From positions 1 through 64,000 of the forward strand of contig NZ_BMML01000008.1 in NCBI RefSeq assembly GCF_014645815.1: a stretch of DNA of 64,000 bases. Direction: 5' to 3'. Positions 28,984 through 36,931 of this stretch are shown here, in pieces; the first letter of the stretch is position 1, and every line of letters begins with the position of its first letter. The DNA is from Streptomyces fuscichromogenes (GTDB taxonomy: Bacteria; Actinomycetota; Actinomycetes; Streptomycetales; Streptomycetaceae). The translations under genes were made by a program, and so were the position numbers. The notes beneath the pieces are model-generated. The model searched no databases. It saw only the letters and a program-made list of their open reading frames with translations, and was not told where the DNA came from.

Positions 28984-29493
28984 GTGCCGTTCCCCTCGCT
29001 GTTGCGCAGAAGGAGCCTGTTCGTTTCGGTGGCCTCGGCCGCCGTGCTGGTGGGCTGCTCCGCCGATCCGAAGTCGGCCGGGAGCGGTGGGAGTACGTCG
29101 GTGTCCGCGCGGGCACGCGCGCGTGCGGCACGGGACAGCCGGGGGCTGCTGCGGCAGTACGACGCCGTGCTCGCCGCCCATCCGGCGCTCGCCGAGCGGT
29201 TGCGGCCGCTGCGGGCGGAGGTGGCGGCGCACGCGGCGGCGTTCGAGGAGGGCGCGACGGCCTCGCCCACGGCGACCGGTTCGCCGTCGGCCACGGCATC
29301 CCCGTCGGCCTCGCCGACCGTGCCCGCCGACGAGAAGTCCGCGCTCGCCGCACTGGCCGCCGCCGAACGCGGCCTCGCCGACCAGCGGGCCAGGGCACTG
29401 CTGGAGCTGCCGGGCGAACTGGCGCGACTGCTGGCCGGGGTGGCGGCCGCCGGGGCCGGACACGCGTACCTGCTGACGAAGGGCGACCGGTGA
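28984..29493 (+). CDS. Putative lipoprotein, unknown function
   Basis: A 169-aa protein from GTG 28984 (GAGGA 8 bases upstream). The signal sequence has RRRSLF, a hydrophobic core and a lipobox LVGC with the Cys at about residue 25. The rest is Ala/Arg/Leu-rich and helical, with a Ser/Pro/Thr linker (SPTATGSPSATASPSASPT) in the middle. Its stop overlaps the next gene's GTG by 4 bases, so it is coupled with the ferritin-like protein. Earlier in-frame starts are possible. Confidence 0.75.
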   Translation: MPFPSLLRRRSLFVSVASAAVLVGCSADPKSAGSGGSTSVSARARARAARDSRGLLRQYDAVLAAHPALAERLRPLRAEVAAHAAAFEEGATASPTATGSPSATASPSASPTVPADEKSALAALAAAERGLADQRARALLELPGELARLLAGVAAAGAGHAYLLTKGDR

Positions 29494-29990
29494 GCGACGA
29501 GGCGAAGGCGGGCGTGCTCAAGGCGCTCCAGGCGGCGCTGGCGGCCGAGCACGCGGCGGTGTACGGCTACGGCGTCGTCGGCGGCAGGATCGATCGGCAG
29601 CGGCTGGCCGAGGCCCGCTCGGCGTACGACGCGCACCGGGCCGGCCGGGACGCGCTGGTCCGTGAGGTACGGGACCTGGGCGGTACGCCCGTCGCCGCGA
29701 GCGCGGCGTACGCGCTGCCGTTCGCCGTCACGGACCCGGCGACGGCCGTACGACTCGCCGCCGAGCTGGAGGAGCGGGTCGCCGACGTCTACTCCGACCT
29801 GGTCCGGGCGTCCTCGGGCGGGCGGCGCGGCTCGGCGGCCGGGGCGCTGCGGGAGGCCGCGGTGCGGGCGGTGCGCTGGAGCGGGGAGAGCGTAGCCTTC
29901 CCTGGGCTCGCCGAGCGGGCGGGTACCGGGGCCGGTACCGGGGCTGCGGCCAGTGAGTCGGCCTCGCCCTCGGCCTCGGCTGCTCTCTAG
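29490..29990 (+). CDS. Ferritin-like (DUF4439) protein
   Basis: A 166-aa protein starting at GTG inside a GTGA overlap with the lipoprotein stop. The helical pattern ALQAALAAEHAAVYGYGVVGG, a second helix with YDAHRAGRDALVREV and ALEERVADVYSDLV fit the actinobacterial DUF4439/ferritin-like group. A full set of di-iron ligands is not evident. The tail is Gly/Ala/Ser-rich. No signal peptide. Confidence 0.75.
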   Translation: MSDEAKAGVLKALQAALAAEHAAVYGYGVVGGRIDRQRLAEARSAYDAHRAGRDALVREVRDLGGTPVAASAAYALPFAVTDPATAVRLAAELEERVADVYSDLVRASSGGRRGSAAGALREAAVRAVRWSGESVAFPGLAERAGTGAGTGAAASESASPSASAAL

Positions 29991-30013
29991 AGGTGGAAAG
30001 GAACGACTCGCGT

Positions 30014-30910
30014 ATGGCTTTCGAACCGCCGCGGCGCCTGGTGAGGGCGCTCGGTGAGACGGCGCCGGACGGTGACGAGTGGCTGGAGAAGCTGCCGGGC
30101 ACGGTGGAACAGGCCGTCGCGCTACGCGAGTTGACCGTGGAACGGGTACAGGTGCCGGGCGGCCGCAGCAGTGTGGTGCTGCTGGTGCGGCGGGCGGACG
30201 ACACGCCTGCCGTGCTGAAGCTGGCGCCGCGGCGGGCCCGGCCGGAGAGCGAGGCGGTGGCGCTGGCGCACTGGGGCGGGCTCGGTGCGGTGCAGGTGCT
30301 GGAGGCCGACGGGGCCGCCGGGGTGCTGCTGCTGGAGCGGCTGCATCCGGAGGTGTCGGTGCGGTCGCTGCCCGAGGCCAAGGCGCTGCTGGAGGCGGCG
30401 GGGACGCTTCGCCGGCTCTGGGTGCGGCCCCCCGAGGAGCACGTCTTCGAGACCGTGGCCGAGCGGACGGAGCGGCAGGCCACGGCGATGGCCTGGGCGG
30501 CCGGCGACACCGAGCTGGCGCCGCTGGTGACGGCGGCGGTCGCGGCCCGGGAGGAGTTGCTGGCCGCGCCGCCCGAGCAGCGGCTGCTGCACGGCACGTT
30601 CCGGCAGAGCAAGGTGCTGGCCGGGGAGCGGATGCCGTGGCTGGCGGTGGGGCCGGATCCGGTGGTCGGGGAGTGCGCGTTCGATCTGGCGCGGCTGGTG
30701 CGGGACCGGGTGGAGGACCTGATCGCGTCGCCCTCCGGGGCGTCCATCACCCGGCGGCGGATCAAGCGGCTCGCGGAGTCCCTGGAGGTCGACCAGGAAC
30801 GGCTGCGGGGATGGACGCTGTTCCGGGCGGTGGAGTCGGGGGTGCGGGCGCTCCGGGTGGGGCGGCCGGGGGATGCGGAGCTGTTGCTCGAGTTCGCCGG
30901 GTGGGTTTGA
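30014..30910 (+). CDS. APH-fold protein without catalytic Asp residues
   Basis: A 298-aa protein of the aminoglycoside/hydroxyurea phosphotransferase type (APH_6_hur-like). N-lobe features remain: AVLKLAP with Lys69 and ESEAVALAHW with Glu80. The catalytic loop HGDxxxxN reads HGTFRQSK (Thr195 for Asp, Ser/Lys for Asn) and the metal Asp in WLAIDPKP reads WLAVGPDP (Gly213). Phosphotransfer is therefore unlikely; it may bind a ligand or act as a scaffold. The reading frame is otherwise intact. The ATG at 30014 has GGAAAGGA upstream; GTG 29993 is an alternative. It follows the ferritin-like gene closely. Confidence 0.8.
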   Translation: MAFEPPRRLVRALGETAPDGDEWLEKLPGTVEQAVALRELTVERVQVPGGRSSVVLLVRRADDTPAVLKLAPRRARPESEAVALAHWGGLGAVQVLEADGAAGVLLLERLHPEVSVRSLPEAKALLEAAGTLRRLWVRPPEEHVFETVAERTERQATAMAWAAGDTELAPLVTAAVAAREELLAAPPEQRLLHGTFRQSKVLAGERMPWLAVGPDPVVGECAFDLARLVRDRVEDLIASPSGASITRRRIKRLAESLEVDQERLRGWTLFRAVESGVRALRVGRPGDAELLLEFAGWV

Positions 30911-30931
30911 CGTTCCCGGCTGCGGGTGCGT

Positions 30932-30971
30932 TGTGGCTGGTCGCGCAGTTCCCCGCGCCCCTTTCGGGGCG
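30932..30971 (+). repeat. Dispersed GCGCAGTTCCCCGCGCCCCT repeat, copy 4
   Basis: Core at 30943-30962 then TTCGGGGCGT. It occupies the short gap between two convergent genes and could act as a bidirectional terminator through its GCGCCCC/GGGGCG pairing. Confidence 0.85.
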
Positions 30972-30972
30972 T

Positions 30973-31173
30973 TCAGCCTTCCCTCAGTTTCAAGGCCAGG
31001 ACCGGGCAGTCGGCCGCTGCTCTGCGGGCTCGCTTCCTCGTGCGGGGCGGGACGGGGCGGCCGTCGACCAGGGGGTAGCCCCACTCGTCCAGGGTGATGT
31101 GTTCCGGGAGGAGTTCCGCGCACAGGCCGTGGCCCTGGCAGGACGTCCAGTCGATGTCTATGTGCTGGTCCAT
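30973..31173 (-). CDS. Small ferredoxin, single [3Fe-4S] or [4Fe-4S] type
   Basis: A 66-aa electron carrier. Cysteines appear as CQGHGLC (residues 12 and 18) and DCP (Cys56), the pattern of one-cluster ferredoxins of Streptomyces that often serve P450s. Here it is the last gene of a redox operon: its ATG lies one base after the stop codon of the NuoF/RnfC-like gene. It probably exchanges electrons with that protein. Confidence 0.9.
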   Translation of the reverse strand: MDQHIDIDWTSCQGHGLCAELLPEHITLDEWGYPLVDGRPVPPRTRKRARRAAADCPVLALKLREG

Positions 31174-31174
31174 G

Positions 31175-32392
31175 TCAGATCTCTTCGGTGGGTACGGGGA
31201 GCACCGGGGTGCGGTCGGTCGCGGTGCAGTGGCCGTGGGCGTGGGCGTCGAGCTCGGTCGTGAACGTGGTGAGGGCGCTGCGGACCAGGCGGATCGTGCC
31301 GTCGGGGTGGTGGCAGGCGCCGCGGCCCTCGACCAGACCCGCCCAGCGGGAGATGTCCGTGCGGGCGGTGCCCTGGGGGCCCGGCACGGCCAGGGTCTGG
31401 AAGGCCGCGGCCATCCGCGGGAGGCCGTTGAGGCAGGGGCCGCACTGGCCTGCCGACTGGAGCGCCAAGTAGCGCAGGACCCGGGCGGTCTCGGTGAGGC
31501 CGCAGCGGTCGGCGGGGAGGGCTGCCAGCACGCCCGCGCCCAGGTAGGAGCTGGCGAGGGGGACTTGGGCGGCCTCGGCGGCCGGGATCCAGGTGCCGTG
31601 GTAGCCGCCGACCAGGGCCGCGGACGCGCCCTCCAGAGGCAGGAGCCGGCCGACGGGCATGCCGAACGGGGCTTCCACGACCCGGACTTCGCGGCCCGGC
31701 ACGTGCAGGGTGCACAGGGTGCTGCCGGGTTCGCCAGGGGTGCCTGCCGAACGGAACCAGTCGGCGCCGTAGCGGGCGACCAGGGCCAGATGGGCCAGGG
31801 TCTCGACGTTCTGGACCAGGGTGGGGGCGCGGCGCACCCCGCGTTCACGGACCGGCGGGACCGGGTGGGCGGGGCGGGCGGGGCCGCCGGAGAGGTACTG
31901 GACGAGGGCCGAGGCCTGGCCGGAGAGGAAGCGGGCGGGCAGGCGTACGACCTGTACCCGTACCGGGTCGCGGCGCTGGGCGAGGGCCGACTCCAGGTAG
32001 GAGGCGCCCTCCTCGACCGCGAGGTACGCCTCCGCCGCGCCGACCGCCTCGGCCGCCAACTGGAGCCCGTCCAGGACCAGATGGGGCGAGAGTCGGAGCA
32101 GGGTCCGGTCCTTCCGGCTGGCCGGCTCGCTCTCCGCGCCGTTGGCGACGACGATCGGCGCGCGCTCGGTACGGCGGGCCGAGTCGGTGACCGCGACGAA
32201 CTTCCGGTAGGCCGGGAAGCCCGCGCCGCCGCGTCCGGTGAGGCCGGACTCGGCCAGGGTGCGCAGCAGGGCCGCCGGATCGCCGTACCCGAGCGGGCCG
32301 TAGCGCTGTTCGTGCGTGGTGAGGTCGGCCGGGGTGCCGCCCGGGGCCAGCAGGCGCGGGGACATGTAGACGTCGGTGAAGAGCGTGGTCAT
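31175..32392 (-). CDS. NuoF/RnfC-like flavin and iron-sulfur oxidoreductase
   Basis: A 405-aa protein related to complex I 51-kDa subunits and RnfC. The FMN-binding GRGGAGFP is at residues 53-60. The nucleotide region VVANGAESEP (81-90) is closer to RnfC (NGAECEP) than to NuoF (NADEGEP). The C-terminal cluster motif reads QSAGQCGPC near 310, with the first Cys of ESCGxCxPC replaced by Ala, and another Cys in GRGACHHPDG near 359, so three ligands remain. It probably moves electrons between NAD(P)H, FMN and the adjacent ferredoxin or membrane protein. Its start overlaps the upstream gene's stop by 1 base. Confidence 0.85.
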   Translation of the reverse strand: MTTLFTDVYMSPRLLAPGGTPADLTTHEQRYGPLGYGDPAALLRTLAESGLTGRGGAGFPAYRKFVAVTDSARRTERAPIVVANGAESEPASRKDRTLLRLSPHLVLDGLQLAAEAVGAAEAYLAVEEGASYLESALAQRRDPVRVQVVRLPARFLSGQASALVQYLSGGPARPAHPVPPVRERGVRRAPTLVQNVETLAHLALVARYGADWFRSAGTPGEPGSTLCTLHVPGREVRVVEAPFGMPVGRLLPLEGASAALVGGYHGTWIPAAEAAQVPLASSYLGAGVLAALPADRCGLTETARVLRYLALQSAGQCGPCLNGLPRMAAAFQTLAVPGPQGTARTDISRWAGLVEGRGACHHPDGTIRLVRSALTTFTTELDAHAHGHCTATDRTPVLPVPTEEI

Positions 32393-32967
32393 CAGTGGGC
32401 CCCTTCGGTGTGCAGCAGTGCGGCGGGGGTCTGGCGGGCGGCGCGGACGGCCTGCGCGGTGCGCAGGGCGAAGGCGGTGATCACCGTCGCCACGCAGGCC
32501 ACGGTCAGCCAGGTCATCCAGTCGGTGCCGGCGTCCGTGCCGATGCCGATGCCGTGGACCAGGGCGACGGGCCAGGAGGCGTACGCCAGCCAGTGCACGG
32601 CCCGCCAGGTGCGGTGGCCGAGGCGGTCCCGCAGGAGGCTGGTGAGCAGGACCGCGAGCATCAGGTCCAGGGCGACCGTGCCGAGGCCGAGCCAGAGCGG
32701 CTGGTAGTCGGAGACGAAGGGGACCAGGGCGTCGAGCGGACCGATGTCCACATAGCCGTCGACGACCGCCGTGGTGATGTGCAGGGCCAGGAAGGCCGTG
32801 GCGGAGAGGGACAGGCTGCGGTGCAGGGCGACCGTGCCGAAGCGGGGCAGGCCGGGGAGCCGGGTGCGCAGCCGGACGGCGATGCCGAGGAGGACGACGA
32901 CCGTGAAGAGGGCCAGGCAGACGGCGCCGGTGGCGCGGTTGGCGTACCAGAGGGTCTCCGAGGTCAT
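32392..32967 (-). CDS. Ferric-reductase-like membrane protein
   Basis: A 191-aa integral membrane protein from ATG 32967, with about five hydrophobic helices. Histidines suited to bind b haem are spaced in ALHRSLSLSATAFLALH (two His 14-16 apart) and AVHWLAYASWPVALVHG, the ferric-reductase/MsrQ pattern. It should carry electrons across the membrane. It overlaps apbE upstream by 4 bases and the NuoF-like gene downstream by 1 base. Confidence 0.85.
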   Translation of the reverse strand: MTSETLWYANRATGAVCLALFTVVVLLGIAVRLRTRLPGLPRFGTVALHRSLSLSATAFLALHITTAVVDGYVDIGPLDALVPFVSDYQPLWLGLGTVALDLMLAVLLTSLLRDRLGHRTWRAVHWLAYASWPVALVHGIGIGTDAGTDWMTWLTVACVATVITAFALRTAQAVRAARQTPAALLHTEGAH

Positions 32968-33935
32968 GCCGCGGCCTCCAGCGGCACCGCGGGGGCCGGC
33001 CAGCCGGGCGTGGTGACGACCGTGCCGCGGTGGGTCACCAGGCGGGCGGGCAGGCCCAGACGGGTCAGCCAGCGTTCCGCGCCCGCACCCTTGACCAGGG
33101 CCGCCGTGGTCGCCGCGTTGGCGTCGGCGCAGGTACCGGCGGCGACCGAGACCGTACGCCACGGGGAGCGGACCGGCAGCCCGGTGCGCGGGTCGACGAT
33201 GTGGTGGAGGTCGTAGCCGCCGCGCCGCCAGCGGCGGGCGCCGGTGCCGGAGGTGGCGAGACCGCCGGAACGCAGGCCGACGGTGTCGTACGACCCCTGC
33301 GCGGGCGCCTCGTCCACCGGTCCGGTGATGTCCTGGACGCGGATCTGCCAGCCGCCCGCCGGAGGCGCGCCGGCCACGGCGGTGTCGCCGCCGAGGCTCA
33401 CCAGCACTCCGCAGCCGGCGGCCCGCGCCAGCATCGTCGCGGCCCGGTCGGCGGCCCAGGCCTTGGCGGTGGCGCCCAGGTCGAGGCGGACGCCCTCGGG
33501 AACGGTGACCGTGCCGGTCGCGCGGTCGAGGGTGACCCTGCGCCAGCCGGGGGCGCGGCGCACCCGCAGGGAGACCGGACGGTCGTCCTCGCGGACCAGG
33601 GTGAAGTCACGGTCGTAGCCGATCGCCTCCATCGCCGAGCCGACCGTGGGGTCCACCGCGCCGTCCGTCGCCTCGGCGGCGCGCAGGGCGACGCCGAGGG
33701 CTTCGGAGAGCAGCGGGCTGACCCGGACCGGGCGGCCGTGGGTGGTGTCGAGGGCGGCCAGTTCGGAGTCGGTGCGGAACCTGCTGCACGCCGCGTCGAC
33801 CTCGGCGAGCTGCCGGGCGAGGAGCAGGTTGCAGGAGTCCAGCAGGGCCGGATCGGTGACGACCAGGCGGACGGTGGTGCCGAGGGCACGCCACTCGGCG
33901 GCGGCCGTCGGGCGCGGGGCGATGGTGGCGGTCAT
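32964..33935 (-). CDS. apbE: FAD:protein FMN transferase
   Basis: ApbE attaches FMN to Thr/Ser of target proteins at a Dxx(S/T)GA(T/S)-like motif, acting outside the cytoplasmic membrane. The 323-aa protein has the conserved CSRFRTDSELAALD region, VDPTVG, DLGATAKAWAAD and VSLGGD blocks and the HHIVDPRTGLP motif. No export signal is obvious: the N-terminus MTATIAPRPTAAAEWRALG is not hydrophobic. It overlaps the Ser-rich gene upstream by ATGA. Confidence 0.95.
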   Translation of the reverse strand: MTATIAPRPTAAAEWRALGTTVRLVVTDPALLDSCNLLLARQLAEVDAACSRFRTDSELAALDTTHGRPVRVSPLLSEALGVALRAAEATDGAVDPTVGSAMEAIGYDRDFTLVREDDRPVSLRVRRAPGWRRVTLDRATGTVTVPEGVRLDLGATAKAWAADRAATMLARAAGCGVLVSLGGDTAVAGAPPAGGWQIRVQDITGPVDEAPAQGSYDTVGLRSGGLATSGTGARRWRRGGYDLHHIVDPRTGLPVRSPWRTVSVAAGTCADANAATTAALVKGAGAERWLTRLGLPARLVTHRGTVVTTPGWPAPAVPLEAAA

Positions 33936-34309
33936 GACGCCCCCGAGGTGGAGTCGGTGGATCCGCTGCCGGAGGTGAGGCCGTCGGAGGACGACTGGAG
34001 GTCCGAGGAGGAGGAGCTGGACGAGCTCGACGAGCTGGACGAGCTGGACGTCGATGAACTTCCGCTGTCGGTACCGGACTTGGAGATGGAGCTGGAGTCG
34101 GAGCTGGCGCTCGACGTCGTACCGGTGCCGCTCGCCGCCGTCTCGGCGTCCGACTGCATCGTGCCGACCAGGGCGAACACTCCGGCCGCCGCGGCGAGCG
34201 TGACCGCCGCCGCCAGGGCCGCCGTACGCCGGGTCCCCCGGCGGACCGCCGCGACCGCGCCCCTCTCCCGCCGGTCCCCCGGCTCCCTGCCTTGCACTCT
34301 CTCGGTCAT
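33932..34309 (-). CDS. Ser-rich membrane-anchored protein, candidate FMN carrier
   Basis: A 125-aa protein from ATG 34309 (GGGAGGGG upstream). Residues 1-28 are basic and cytoplasmic, 29-50 form one membrane helix (AALAAAVTLAAAAGVFALVG), and 52-125 are an extracellular Ser/Gly/Thr tail with an uninterrupted Ser run. The C-terminus is DSTSGAS (119-125), which fits the ApbE target pattern Dxx(S/T)GA(T/S). A second near-match is DGLTSGS at 109-115. Being first in the operon and coupled to apbE, it is the obvious candidate substrate. Flavin attachment is inferred. Confidence 0.7.
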   Translation of the reverse strand: MTERVQGREPGDRRERGAVAAVRRGTRRTAALAAAVTLAAAAGVFALVGTMQSDAETAASGTGTTSSASSDSSSISKSGTDSGSSSTSSSSSSSSSSSSSSSDLQSSSDGLTSGSGSTDSTSGAS

Positions 34310-34424
34310 GACCGATCCCCTCCCACGTGACTCTCTGTCACGCATTACGTTCGGGTATCGGCCTGAGAGAAGTCTGTGAGGCTCCCATACGGAACGGAAG
34401 AACTGTCTGAGACCTTCCTGAAAA

Positions 34425-34465
34425 GCCGCGGCGGCCCCCGGTGTGTCACCGGGGGCCGCCGCGGC
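34425..34465 (-). terminator. proS terminator
   Basis: A perfect 19-bp stem (arms GCCGCGGCGGCCCCCGGTG and complement) with loop TGT, 13 bases past the proS stop. Confidence 0.9.
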
Positions 34466-34477
34466 GGGAGTTGAGAC

Positions 34478-36184
34478 TCAGTTCGCGCTCAGACGGGCGA
34501 TCGCCTCGTCCACCGTGAGCTCCTCGCGCTCGCCCGACCTGCGGTCCTTGAGCTCCAGGACGCCCTCGGCGGAGCGGCGGCCCGCGACCAGGATCTGCGG
34601 TACGCCGATCAGCTCGGCGTCCGTGAACTTCACGCCCGGGGAGACCCCGGCCCGGTCGTCGACCAGGACCCGCAGCCCGGCCGCCCGCAGCTTCTCCGAG
34701 ACGTCCAGGGCGAGTTCGGTCTGCAGGGCCTTGCCGGCCGCGACCACGTGCACGTCGGCCGGGGCGACCTCGCGCGACCAGACCAGGCCGTGCTCGTCGG
34801 CGGTCTGCTCGGCGAGGGCGGCGACGGCTCGGGAGACGCCGATGCCGTAGGAACCCATGGTGACGCGGACCGGCTTGCCGTTCTGGCCGAGGACGTCGAG
34901 CTTGAGGGCGTCGGCGTACTTGCGGCCCAGCTGGAAGATGTGGCCGATCTCGATGGCGCGGTCCAGCTTCAGGCCGGTGCCGCACTTCGGGCAGGGGTCG
35001 CCCTCCTGCACGACGACGACGTCGACGAACTCGTCCACCTCGAAGTCACGGCCGGACACCACGTTCCTGGCGTGCGTGCCCGCCTTGTTGGCGCCGGTGA
35101 TCCAGGCGGTGCCGGGGGCCACCCGCGGGTCGGCGATGTACTTCACCTTCTCGCCCAGGCCCTGCGGGCCGACGTAGCCGCGGACCAGGTCGGGACGGCC
35201 CGCGAAGTCGGACTCGGTGACCAGCTCGACGGCGGCCGGGGCGAAGTGCGCCTCGACCTTGTCCAGGTCGACCTCGCGGTCACCCGGGACACCGACGGCC
35301 ACGATCTCGCCGTCGACCTTCACCAGCAGGTTCTTCAGGGTGTCGGAGGCCTGGACACCGAGGTAGGCGGCGAGGGTCTCGATGGTCGGCGTGTCCGGGG
35401 TCGGGATCTCCTCCAGCGCGGGCACGCCGGTGGCGTCGACCGGCTTCAGCGTGTAGGTGATCGCCTCGGTGTTGGCCGCGAAGTCGCAGTTCGGGCAGTC
35501 GGCGAAGGTGTCCTCGCCGGCCTCGGCCGGGGCCAGGAACTCCTCCGACTTCGAGCCGCCCATGGCACCGGCGGTGGCGGCGCAGATGCGGTAGTCGAGG
35601 CCGAGGCGCTCGAAGATCCGCTGGTAGGCCTGGCGGTGCAGGGCGTAGGAGTGGGCGAGGCCGTCGTCGTCCAGGTCGAAGGAGTAGGAGTCCTTCATCA
35701 GGAACTCGCGGCCGCGCAGGATGCCGGCGCGCGGACGGGCCTCGTCCCGGTACTTGCTCTGGATCTGGTAGAGGATGACCGGCAGGTCCTTGTACGAGGA
35801 CGCCTGGTCCTTCACCAGCAGGGTGAAGATCTCCTCGTGGGTGGGGCCGAGCAGGTAGTCGCCGCCCCTGCGGTCCTGGAGGCGGAACAGCTCGGCGCCG
35901 TACTCCTCCCAGCGGCCGGTCGCCTCGTACGGCTCCCGGGGCAGAAGGGCCGGGAGCAGCACCTCCTGGGCGCCGATCGCGTCCATCTCCTCGCGGACGA
36001 TCCGCTCGATGTTGGACAGCACCTTCAGGCCGAGCGGCAGCCAGGACCAGATACCGGCCGCCGTGCGGCGGACGTAACCGGCGCGGACGAGGAGCTTGTG
36101 GCTGAGGACCTCGGCGTCCGCCGGGTCGTCACGCAGCGTCTTCGCCATCAACTGGGACATGCGTTGGACCGGTGCGTTCGCCAT
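34478..36184 (-). CDS. proS: Prolyl-tRNA synthetase
   Basis: ProRS charges tRNA-Pro. The 568-aa bacterial-type enzyme has the class II core (LLVRAGYVRRTAAGIWSWLP; LLGPTHEEIF; RPRAGILRGREFLMKDSYSF) and the editing domain inserted at about 230-385 (ETLAAYLGVQASDTLKNLLV). The C-terminal anticodon domain includes SYGIGVSRAVAALAE. ATG start with GGAG upstream; an internal ATG eight codons on (MSQLMAKTLRDD) is possible. Confidence 0.97.
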   Translation of the reverse strand: MANAPVQRMSQLMAKTLRDDPADAEVLSHKLLVRAGYVRRTAAGIWSWLPLGLKVLSNIERIVREEMDAIGAQEVLLPALLPREPYEATGRWEEYGAELFRLQDRRGGDYLLGPTHEEIFTLLVKDQASSYKDLPVILYQIQSKYRDEARPRAGILRGREFLMKDSYSFDLDDDGLAHSYALHRQAYQRIFERLGLDYRICAATAGAMGGSKSEEFLAPAEAGEDTFADCPNCDFAANTEAITYTLKPVDATGVPALEEIPTPDTPTIETLAAYLGVQASDTLKNLLVKVDGEIVAVGVPGDREVDLDKVEAHFAPAAVELVTESDFAGRPDLVRGYVGPQGLGEKVKYIADPRVAPGTAWITGANKAGTHARNVVSGRDFEVDEFVDVVVVQEGDPCPKCGTGLKLDRAIEIGHIFQLGRKYADALKLDVLGQNGKPVRVTMGSYGIGVSRAVAALAEQTADEHGLVWSREVAPADVHVVAAGKALQTELALDVSEKLRAAGLRVLVDDRAGVSPGVKFTDAELIGVPQILVAGRRSAEGVLELKDRRSGEREELTVDEAIARLSAN

Positions 36185-36271
36185 GGTTCTCGTACTCCTG
36201 CCGGAAAAGGTTGATGGCTAGGAGGTTAGCCGGGCTCGCTGTGCCGGTGGAAATCGGTTAACGACGACGGC

Positions 36272-36802
36272 CTACTTGCGGCGCAGCGGCAGCGGTGCGC
36301 CCATCACGGCGTACGGCTTCGGGGCGCTGGGGAAGAGCACCCGGCGGGCCAGGTCGGCGTAGCCGAGGGAGTGGTAGAGGCCGCGGGCCGGGCTGTCGGT
36401 GTCGATCGCGGAGAGGATCGAGCGCGGCTCGGCGGCGCCGTCGGTGATGAGCGTGATCAGGCGGCGGCCGATGCCACGGTTCTGGTGGTGCGGGTGCACG
36501 TGCAGTTCGGTGATCACGAAGGAGTCGTCGAGCCAGTCGGCGTTGCCCAGGGCGCTGAGGTAGGGCTCCACGACGGTGGACCACCAGTGCGTGCGGGAGT
36601 TCGGCATGCCGTAGACGAACCCGACGAGCAGGCCTTCGGACGTGGCGCCGAGCGCCCTGGCACCGGGGTACTGCATGTGGCGGAGGACGATCTGCCGGCG
36701 GACCGCCACCTCGTCGGGGCCGAGGCCGAATGCGATGGCCTGGACCGCGAGGGCCTCGTCTACGTGGGAAGGGAGGTCCAGGGGGCCGATCACGAGGTCC
36801 AT
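36272..36802 (-). CDS. GNAT-family N-acetyltransferase
   Basis: A 176-aa protein with the acetyl-CoA loop HHQNRGIGRRLI (motif A) near 105-116 and the C-terminal ARGLYHSLGY element. The substrate is unknown. It precedes proS on the same strand with a gap of about 90 bases. Confidence 0.85.
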   Translation of the reverse strand: MDLVIGPLDLPSHVDEALAVQAIAFGLGPDEVAVRRQIVLRHMQYPGARALGATSEGLLVGFVYGMPNSRTHWWSTVVEPYLSALGNADWLDDSFVITELHVHPHHQNRGIGRRLITLITDGAAEPRSILSAIDTDSPARGLYHSLGYADLARRVLFPSAPKPYAVMGAPLPLRRK

Positions 36803-36860
36803 GTGGGGAGGGTACAGCGGGCGGAGCGTCGTCGTCCGGGTGCAGGTGGGTTGCGGATGC

Positions 36861-36892
36861 CCGCGTGGTTCCCCGCGCCCCTGCCGGGGCGC
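36861..36892 (+). repeat. Dispersed GCGCAGTTCCCCGCGCCCCT repeat, copy 5 (diverged)
   Basis: CGCGTGGTTCCCCGCGCCCCTGCCGGGGCG-like copy with CGTGG in place of GCGCA. It lies in the gap between two acetyltransferase genes. Confidence 0.7.
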
Positions 36893-36931
36893 CGCCCTGG
36901 CGCCTGTCGGCGGAAACCGTCGGCAGGAACC

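Noticed and set aside
34005..34060. Possible microsatellite or direct-repeat element
   Set aside because: The GACGAGCTG-like repetition is simply the reverse complement of Ser codons in the poly-Ser tail.
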